Shown here in pieces: positions 56,710 to 64,000 of a stretch of 64,000 nt of DNA. The position numbers and the translations under genes were made by a program. Within the stretch, counting starts at the first letter, position 1. Each line of letters starts with the position of its first letter. Origin of the DNA: Symbiodinium natans (taxonomy: Eukaryota > Sar > Dinophyceae > Suessiales > Symbiodiniaceae); the NCBI GenBank assembly GCA_905221605.1, contig CAJNDS010002648.1, positions 124,001 to 188,000 on the forward strand, given 5' to 3'. A model generated the notes under the pieces. The model was not told the origin of the DNA. It saw only the letters and a list, made by a program, of their open reading frames with translations, and ran no database searches.

Positions 56710-57400
56710 CAGGTCCCCGCATATGTCACTACAGTTGGTATTTCAGTGGCACAGCGGTACCTGGGGTCTGGGCGCCCCGCTGGAAAAACAGCTAAAAACC
56801 ACCGCCCCACGACATTCTTCACTTCACAAAGAGTTGAAGTTCTCAAGGCTCTCCTACCCTTTTGGCCCCCTAGATCCTACCAAGAATATATCGACCGGCT
56901 AGACCTCAGCCTCTGTGAGCTGTTGCCTGTCGCCCTAAGCCCCAAACTCCAGAGTCCTAAATCCCAAAGCCCCAAGGCCCCCATAAGAACAATCAATCAA
57001 CAACTCATCTTGAAACCATAATCAGAATCTGCGCATTCGCGACAATAAATTGATCAATTTGAATCATAACCCCGGCAACAAGAAGAAGAAGCAGAAGAAG
57101 AAGAAGAAGGCACGAACAACAACAGGCGATCCGTAAAACCTCCAACGTAGGCAGTTGTTTCTTTTACCTTTCTGCCCCCATTTAAAAGAAAGTTGACAGA
57201 GCTCCAGTCTTCAAGCTAGCAGGTGAAACCCTAAACCCTAAACCCTAAACCCTCTTTCAGCCCCACACTGCCCTCACCAGTAGTAGGAGTGCTAGGTGCG
57301 TGTTCTGTTTTGGCGCTGCCCTCAAGCTGGTATCTGCCAACAATAATCGGAATAATCACAATAGCTATAAGAAAACTCATGCTAGTACCTAATGCTTAAG
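56710..57400. other. No recognised gene
   Basis: An AAG repeat near 57080-57110 and a short C-array at 57225-57255. The open frame across 56653-57021 starts inside the MITE and ends in degenerate repeats. Confidence 0.4.
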
Positions 57401-57514
57401 AACCGCAACAACAGCAGCAAGAAATAGATACCCTGAGTGAGGAGCGCCCACCCAGCACTGCGCAGACCCGCAAGACGCGGGTGCCCAGCCCAGTGCCGCT
57501 GCAGGAGACGCCAT
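57401..57514 (+). CDS. Internal exon, Gln-rich unknown protein
   Basis: Acceptor GCTTAAG; the frame reads PQQQQQEIDTLSEERPPSTA and QTRKTRVPSPVPLQETP before the canonical donor gtgagt (after CCA T). Low-complexity start followed by a basic, Ser/Pro segment suggests a disordered region. Confidence 0.5.
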
Positions 57515-57534
57515 GTGAGTGCATACATGCAGTG

Positions 57535-57935
57535 TATGTTACTATGTTAGTATGCTATGTTACTATGTTACTATGTTACTATGTTATATGTGACTATGTT
57601 AGTATGTTATATGTCGCTATGTTACTATGTCACTATGCTATTATGTCACTATGCTACTGTGTTACTATGTATGTATGCATGTATGCATGCATGCATATAC
57701 ATATATACATATATACATATATACATATATACATATATACATATATATATATATACATATGTGAGTGTGTGTGTGTGCATGTGCGTAAGTGTATCTGCAT
57801 GTGCCTAGTGGCCATTTCCGTGTGTATGTTTACTTTATATCTTGCATCAGCATCATAATCATCATCATCATCATCATCACCATCAGAATCACAATCCGAA
57901 TCACAATCACAATCATCATCATCGCACGTGTTGGT
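57535..57935. repeat. TATGTTAC, TACATA and ATC microsatellites
   Basis: TATGTTACTATGTTAC at 57535-57668, ATACATATATACAT at 57696-57758, and (ATC)n at 57845-57930. All open frames here are artefacts. Confidence 0.95.
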
Positions 57936-58219
57936 CCATTTTATAATGATGCTGCAACTTTCCATTAACTAATCTCAATCATCCTACTACGCCCCATGGC
58001 TATTGTTGGCAAATCATGTGAGCTGCCTGGTTGTTTCTTGCTCCTTCTTCCTCCGTCGTGTAGCGATGCATGATCAGATGGCACTCCCCTCCTTCAAGAT
58101 TTCTTGAACCAACCTGACGGGGTAGGAGTGCTTCAAGGTTGGCGTTAGGGTTTGGGGTTTAGGGTTTAAGGGTTAAGGGTTAAGGGTTTAGGATTTAGGG
58201 TTTAGGGTTTAGGATTCAG

Positions 58220-58340
58220 ATGATCATGACTGGGGAAGAGGTGGCTTGCCTGGAGCCAGAGGAGTTGCTGAGTATTACCGGCGACACTGCTAAGGGCCAT
58301 GTGCGCGCCCTAAAGCTCCATCACAACTTAGAAGAAACCC
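58220..58340 (+). CDS. Exon-like frame, unknown protein
   Basis: After a G-strand array and GATTCAG the frame starts ATG and reads MIMTGEEVACLEPEELLSIT, GDTAKGHVRALKLHHNLEE. A TTTAGGG array follows at 58388-58482. The first residues could be a true start or mid-gene. Family not recognised. Confidence 0.5.
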
Positions 58341-58594
58341 TAAGCCCGACAAAGCCCCGCACCTTGTGGATCTTCTCGGGGCTCCCGGGGTTTAGGGTTT
58401 AGGGTTTAGGGTTTAGGGTTTAGGGTTTAGGGTTTAGGGTTTAGGGTTTAGGGTTTAGGGTTTAGGGTTTAGGGTTTAGGGTCAACCTTAAACGCTCGAT
58501 CCTAAGCACCTGAACCCGAAATCCTCAATTCCTAAACCCCAAGCCCTAAACCCTGGACCCCAAAGCGCCCCCTAGACCCAAAACTCTGCAACCC

Positions 58595-58880
58595 AAAAGC
58601 CTAAGCCCTAAAACCCTAGATCCAAAACCCTAAAACCCTAAAACCCTAAAACCCTAAAACCCTAAAACCCTAAAACCCTAAAACCCTAAAACCCTAAAAC
58701 CCTAAAACCCTAAAACCCTAACCCCTAAACCCTAAACCCTAAACCCTGCAACCCAAAAGCAGGACAGCCCCCGGGTCGTGCGGACGAGGCCTTTGCCGCT
58801 GCATGCCTCTTTCCAGACCAAATGTTGGTTTAGGGTTTAGGGTTTAGGGTTTAGGGTTTAGGGTTTAGGGTTTAGGGTTT
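58595..58880. repeat. CCCTAAAA array, exon-like island, TTTAGGG array
   Basis: 8-mer CCCTAAAA at 58615-58720 and 7-mers to 58745; the island 58763-58825 reads DSPRVVRTRPLPLHASFQTK; G-array 58826-58880. Confidence 0.75.
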
Positions 58881-58987
58881 CGGGGTACGATTCAAATAAA
58901 GAAGGTGTAGCGGGCATCGGGTTCAGGAGGCAGATTCCCATGAACTTTGCAACCCTCTCACCACCCAGAACCTCACCTTGCTGTCCT

Positions 58988-59280
58988 AGCCCTAAACCCT
59001 AAACCCTAAACCCTAAACCCTAAACCCTAAACCCTAAACCCTAAACCCTAAACCCTAAACCCTAAACCCCTTCCTCTTCTCCTGAGCGGTTGCCGCAGGT
59101 CTCCGGACAACCAGGGCCGGAACGTGGACTCCGCGAGATCCCGGAGGTCGCTGGGAATGGGGAGGGGGGCTGGGTTTAGGGTTTGGGGTTTGGGGTTTAG
59201 GGTTTACGGTTCAGGGTTTAGGGTTTAGGGTTCAGTTTTTAGGGTTTAACAGGGTTTAGGCTTTAGGGTTTAGGCGCAAC
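58988..59280. repeat. C-array, exon-like island, G-array
   Basis: CCCTAAA 58988-59068; island 59099-59148 with acceptor CCGCAG and a GT donor (gtcgct) after CCCGGAG; degenerate TTTAGGG 59170-59272. Confidence 0.75.
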
Positions 59281-59399
59281 ACGACGGGGAAGTAGACGAG
59301 CCTATTAACTTTCGGCTTTAAGCATTGTGGGCCCTCGAAAACCCCGAACCTCAAACATCTCTAAACAGCAAGTGCCTTGGGGTGCCCAGCTCTCGGGGA

Positions 59400-59700
59400 C
59401 TAAATGAAGTACCAGGACCTAAGATCCAAGAGTAGTTTCATGGTTCCTTTTATTTATATGGTCCCTTACCCACATTAAAGGCCTAGTTCTTGAGTAGGTA
59501 AACTTTAACCTTTCTGGGTTAGTAGCTTCCCCTTAGAATCCCAAAGGTTAACCTTTAAAACCCCCAGGTACTGGACAACTAAGAAGGGTTCCGAAGTATG
59601 GGGCCTTGGTTTTTCGAGGGGTATGTAAGGGGTCCTGGGTTTGAGGCGATGTCGCCGTTCCGATTCCTTGCCATGAGAGGCGGATCCACTAACCCCCACA
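59400..59700. other. Unique stretch without recognised gene
   Basis: A reverse-strand frame of 64 codons is present but lacks support. A C-array follows at 59700-59752. Confidence 0.35.
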
Positions 59701-60389
59701 CCCTAAACCCTAAACCCTAAACCCCAAACCCTAAACCCTAAACCCTAAACCCTGAAAGGGCTTGGGTGTTTCGGGTGCAGGGGCTGACTTATCGTAGCAA
59801 CAGCAAGCAAGTATCGGTGTCATGATCACAGTCATGGTACATCGTGATGCTGGAATGATGAATTAAGAAGCCTGAGGGTTTAGGGCTCACGGCTAACGCT
59901 CACTCTTTGTTCATCCCCTGGCCGGACCTCTTAATCCTGCTGTGAACAACACCTAAACCCTAAGCCCTAAACTTTAAACTCTAAGCTTTAAGCTTTAACC
60001 TGCAAACTTAACACTTTAAACCTTCAACCCGAGCCCAAACATGTACGGTGCTTGCTGACGCTTGCAGTCGATCGCCTTTGCGTCGGAAGGATGCCACGAC
60101 CCAGGAACCAGTTGCGTTTGTTGGTCTTGGGCTTGAGGGCGTCAGGGTTGAGGGCTTCTGGCTTTCAAGTCTTGAGGATTTTGGAGTTAGGATTCGGGGT
60201 GTACCCTAAACCCTAAAGCCTTAACCCTAACGGTTTAGGGCTTGTGGGCTTCCTCCCAGCAACACGGGCCTGCTCTGAGGAAAGTCGCCGGTCATATGGC
60301 TCATACGGCTCACGGCTACGGATCCTCAAATTTTTGGGGCTCACAGTGAGCCCTCCAAAAACCTTGTGTCGTAGGGTCTTCGAAACCCA

Positions 60390-60530
60390 AGCCCTAAACC
60401 CTAAACCCTAAACCCTAAACCCTAAACCCTAAACCCTAAACCCTAAACCCTAAACCCTAAACCCTCTCAAGCGCAAGGAGTCTGCACAGGGCACGAAGTC
60501 CCCGGAGGCGGAGAGGTCCCTGGGGGCTTC
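60390..60530. repeat. CCCTAAA array then exon-like island
   Basis: The array ends at 60465. The island reads LKRKESAQGTKSPEAERSLG and meets a GC donor (gcttca) near 60525. Confidence 0.65.
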
Positions 60531-60539
60531 AGGGCTTTT

Positions 60540-61680
60540 TTGGGTTTCGGGGTTTAAGGTTTGCAGTGTGTAGACGATGATTTGCTTAAGAACCCCGCAA
60601 AAAAGCAATACACAATTCCTTTCTTATAAGGGTCATGCCATACAGGGATCATTATCTTCTCACTCTCTTGGGGTTGTCAGGCGAATAGTAGTATTAGTTC
60701 ATAAGGTTTGTAATGGGGTGTGTGCTGGTAGGTCTTAGGGCGTTCCAGCATTGGTCCTCAAGGGCTCTTGAAGTTCCACCCACCCCACAGTGGCACCGAG
60801 TCTTGCCTTCCGAACCCCGCATGCGATGTTTGGCCTAGTTCATGTGGGTTTGGGGTTTGGGGTTTAGGGTTTAGGGTTTAGGGTTTAGGGAACTTTGTCA
60901 CCAGAGGGTTGCCAAGGATGCCTCGGTCACTTGCGAACCTAAGTAAAGCCGAAAGGTCCCTCTTGGCGGTCTGAGCGCTAGCTAGGATTTAGGGTTTAGG
61001 GTTTAGGGTTTAGGGTTCAGGGTTCAGGGCTTAGGGTTTAGGGTTTCCTTGGCACCCGATTTCAATTTCAAGCGTCCGATTTTCTCGTCCAAAACTGAGG
61101 ACCGCTGGTCAGTATTCTGCCGGGGTTGGAAAAGGTTCAATTGATGTCTAGTTGTCGGGTTTTTTAATGTGGGGGGGGGGGGGGGGGGGGGTCGGAATAA
61201 TTACTAGTAGTATTCCCTTCGGGTCCCTATATAGCTATACTATAAAAACCACCCGCAACCCCATTTTATTTGGGCCCTTATGGTACACGAAATTTAAGTA
61301 GTTATTCTTGGGTTCTCTAGCCCTAAACTCTTAAACCGGAAGCATTATACTCCCTAAACCCAAAACCCCGAAACCCTAAAAATAGCCCCAAACCCTAAAC
61401 CCCAAACCCTAAAAAACAGTTCCCCAAACCCTAATAAGAACAGTCCCCCAAACCCTAAGAAGCCCCCCCGCCAGCCCCCAAAGTGTAGACCCCTTAGGAT
61501 CCATTGGGTTTATAGGGTATAGGGAAGAGGTACGGTTCGTAGGGTTTGGGTTTAGGTTTTGGGGGTTTCAGGGTTCCAAAAGTTTTGGGTATAGGGCTTA
61601 CTACGGTTTACAGCAGCAGCCCGAGAGCCGTACAAGTACAGCAAAAGCCCAAGGCAGTAGGGGAACCTAGGGGGGGTAGC
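60540..61680. other. No recognised gene; MITE family F copy 5
   Basis: G-arrays at 60850-60890 and 60985-61045; poly-G 61171-61190; family F in reverse at 61190-61265 (GTCGGAATAATTACTAGTAG to CTATACTATAAAAACCACCC). Confidence 0.55.
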
Positions 61681-61689
61681 CCTAAACCC

Positions 61690-61950
61690 CAAACCCTAAA
61701 CCCTAAACCCTAAACCCTATACAGGGGGGGGGGGGGGGGGGGGCAGTAGGGGAACCCTTGATAGGGCCACGTTTGCGACAGGAGTCCATCTCCAGACTGG
61801 ATCCCGCGAACTCCTCCGGATCCTCCGACGCAGGTGGCTTCGGGCTTATTTTGGGTTTAGGGCTTAGGGTTTTTAGGGTTTAGGGTTTAGGGTTATTAGG
61901 GTTTAGGGTTTAGGGTTTAGGGTTTAGGGTTTAGGGTTTAGGGTTTAGGG
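61690..61950. repeat. C-array, poly-G, exon-like island, G-array
   Basis: CCCTAAA to 61717, poly-G 61725-61743, island 61782-61833 (ESISRLDPANSSGSSDA, GT donor gtggct), TTTAGGG 61855-61950. Confidence 0.75.
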
Positions 61951-62082
61951 CGGGGGATGCACTACGTATGTACAGACCCAACAAGGCCACGCCCACGACC
62001 GGCCACATAGCATCGAGGGCCAAGGCAACCCCGGCCTTGGGCAACCACCTCCTTTCCAGATACCCCAATATCCCCAGAAAGT

Positions 62083-62150
62083 CCCCTAAACCCTAAACCC
62101 TAAACCCTAAACCCTAAACCCTAATCCCTAAACCCTAAACCCTAAACCCA
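62083..62150 (-). repeat. CCCTAAA telomeric array
   Basis: About nine units. Confidence 0.95.
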
Positions 62151-62640
62151 GAGTGTCCAACCCCAGGGAGCGGAAACACCCCAGAGTATTCCCAGACCTC
62201 TGGGAGTGCCCCAGAGAGTCCCAATTTCAGAGTATTCGCAGAGAATCCTGGAGTGCCCAACCTACTTAATAGCAAATAGTTGAACGTTAAACTTGTGCGG
62301 TTTCCTCTTGTTGTAGGAAAAGCAAAGTGTAACCTTCTTTCCCCTTGGTTCTTGAAGAATTTAAGGAATTCCAAAGTATCCCCCGAATCGCTGGCGTGCC
62401 CAGCACTAGAGTATCCCCACGGAGAATCTCGGAGTGCGCAACCCCAGAGTGCACCCGCTGAATCTCTGGTGCGCACAACCCTAGATCTTTGTCATAGTTG
62501 GGTAACATTTTACATGTTTAAGGGTACTTAAACAAACCCAATCAGGAACAAAAATCTAAGTGTTTTAATATTACCCCAACCATGAACTAGAGATTATCTC
62601 CACAGAGTCTTCGGAGTGTCTCTGGAGTGCCCAACCCAGA
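62150..62640. repeat. Degenerate repeat of CCAGAGTATCCC-type units
   Basis: Blocks like CCAGAGTATTCCCAGA, GAGAATCTCGGAGTGC and GGAGTGCCCAACC recur about every 30-40 bp with much divergence. Opposing open frames over it follow the repeat. Confidence 0.6.
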
Positions 62641-63029
62641 GTGAGGTTGCAAGTTCCTTGTCTGCAGGGTGGGGATGTTCGAAGTAATGGTTTCCTGTTT
62701 TTGTGCGTTATGATTTCTATAGTTGTATTACTGTTTTCTTTGCTACGAACATGATGTAGTCTGATAAAGTGTATCACACTTATTTGTGTTTTCACGGTTT
62801 TCATTCCTCTCATGGCTGTAGTAGACGAGCCGTCAATTCATTAACTCAGCCAAGGGCTGCGTGTTGGAAGATGTTCCGAAAGGGTGCAGGGTTGCCAATC
62901 CCAAACCCTAAACCTTATAGGCCCTCAACCCTAAACCCCTAAACCCAAACCCTCAACCCTAAACCCTGAGCCCTAAACCTTATAAACCCTGAACCCTAAA
63001 CCTTCTCCTGCCCCAAAGCACCTGTGCAG

Positions 63030-63095
63030 GTGCCTACCAAGAGCACTGGAAGCTGGACGACCACCGTCTTTGAGGCATCGCCGACCAAGGCCTGC
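63030..63095 (+). CDS. Exon-like island, unknown protein
   Basis: Acceptor CTGTGCAG; reads VPTKSTGSWTTTVFEASPTK and A before TTTAGGG repeats (63110-63215). C-strand repeats precede it (62900-63004). Function unknown. Confidence 0.4.
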
Positions 63096-63109
63096 CTACG
63101 GTTTCGGGT

Positions 63110-63215
63110 TTAGGGTCTAGGGTTTAGGGTTTAGGGTTTAGGGTTTAGGGTTTAGGGTTTAGGGTTTAGGGTTTAGGGTTTAGGGTTTAGGGTTTAGGGT
63201 TTAGGGTTTAGGGTT
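63110..63215 (+). repeat. TTTAGGG telomeric array
   Basis: About 15 perfect units. More G-strand arrays at 63305-63350, 63485-63535 and 63810-63930. Confidence 0.95.
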
Positions 63216-64000
63216 GCGTGGCTTTGAAGATATTTATATTGGAAATACTCAGTGGGACTGCATCAGAAAAAGCATAGTTTTTAAATTTGGGACTTACCTT
63301 CCTTAGAGTTTAGGGTTTAGGGTTTAGGTTTAGGGTTTAGGGTTTAGGACCCCTTCAATCCCTCAAACCCTCAGCTCTCCAAACCTTGGCCAAAGCTCCC
63401 AAACCCTGCCCAGACGCTGAAGTCTCTGCACCCTCGACTCTTTGAGACCCTCAAGCCCCTAAAGTCCCTAACGCCCCTACAGTCCCGGGCTTAGGGCTTA
63501 GGGTTTTAGGGTTTAGGGTTTAGGGTTTAGGGTTAGACCCTAAAGTCCCTAAGGTCCCTGGAGTCCCTACAGTTAAACTCCCGAAAGTCCCTTAAGCCCT
63601 CTTCTTTGTCATAGTGGTGTAACATGTTTTTAAGGGTACTTAAACTCCATAAGAATAGAAATTTCCCTAAACCCTAAACCCTAAACCCTAAGCCCTAAAT
63701 TCGTATTTAAAACTACTCTCCCAACCATGAACTCGTCTTGAGCTTGAGGATGAGAGGGCCCCGACAGTGGTGGCTCCTCGCCCGGAGCCCCCCAGGTTGC
63801 CACCTCGGCCACTTCAGGGTTTAGGGTTTAGGGTTCAGGGTTCAGGGTTCAGGGTTTGGGGTTCAGGGTTTAAGGTTTAGGGGTAAGGGTTTATGGTTTA
63901 GGGTTTCGCGGTTGGGGTTTAGGGTTTAGGCTTGAGGGCGCTTGGTGGCTGTTTAGTGCACCTATGGGGCGCGTTTGGTTGTGTTTCGGGGTATTTTGGT

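Noticed and set aside
57481-57965. Tyr/Ile/Cys-rich and Asp-rich frames
   Set aside because: Translations of TATGTTAC, TACATA and ATC microsatellites.
1-64000. tRNA, rRNA or dinoflagellate spliced-leader genes
   Set aside because: I looked for cloverleaf-like segments, rRNA motifs and the spliced-leader sequence and saw none; a covariance-model search would be decisive.

Overview
This window looks like nuclear DNA from a dinoflagellate, most likely a Symbiodiniaceae/Suessiales type (inference, about 0.75). The sequence shows dozens of interstitial telomere-type arrays (TTTAGGG on one strand, CCCTAAA on the other), tiny exons separated by long non-coding stretches, introns that mostly start with GC and end in AG followed by G, long poly-G/poly-C tracts, several small inverted-repeat transposon families, and the 3' part of a LINE-like retroelement that carries a ubiquitin-protease-like domain. 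I saw no rRNA, tRNA, CRISPR, prokaryotic operon or spliced-leader sequence.

The main gene found runs on the + strand from about 29.20 to 52.54 kb. It has at least 20 micro-exons of 21 to 85 nt. Joined in order, the consecutive exons keep reading phase (two stretches are unresolved) and encode a protein with two tandem cytidine-deaminase-fold domains of the bacterial guanine-deaminase (GuaD) type. Domain 1 (exons at 29.2-37.6 kb) has the full zinc site (HAE and PCPMC). Domain 2 (39.66-52.54 kb) keeps the fold and the catalytic Glu, but all three zinc ligands are replaced (Thr, Asp, Ser). A 26-residue linker exon (38.09 kb) joins them. A LINE fragment and several MITEs sit in the introns.

The most striking pattern is the placement of the telomeric arrays. 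Exons and exon-like islands are typically preceded by a CCCTAAA array and followed by a TTTAGGG array. Seen from the introns, many begin with TTTAGGG repeats and end with CCCTAAA repeats, so the pre-mRNA could pair its two intron ends. Seen from the exons, each island has the layout of a telomere-capped mini-chromosome.

Layout: 0-11.6 kb telomeric arrays, scattered exon-like islands, and an intact-looking 644-bp TIR element with 8-bp target duplications at 5.14-5.78 kb. 11.7-13.5 kb a dense coding region with ubiquitin-like folds but several frame changes. 13.5-19.6 kb mostly repeats and MITEs with one good exon (16.67 kb). 19.7-23.9 kb a cluster of exons of one or more unrecognised genes. 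24-29 kb repeats. 29.2-52.5 kb the tandem deaminase gene, with the retroelement at 41.1-44.35 kb. 53.8-63.1 kb further exon-like islands of unrecognised genes.

Limits: exon borders were set by eye from protein-family pattern, reading phase and splice dinucleotides, without alignment or transcript data, so borders may be off by a few bases. Family assignments of transposons are from structure only.
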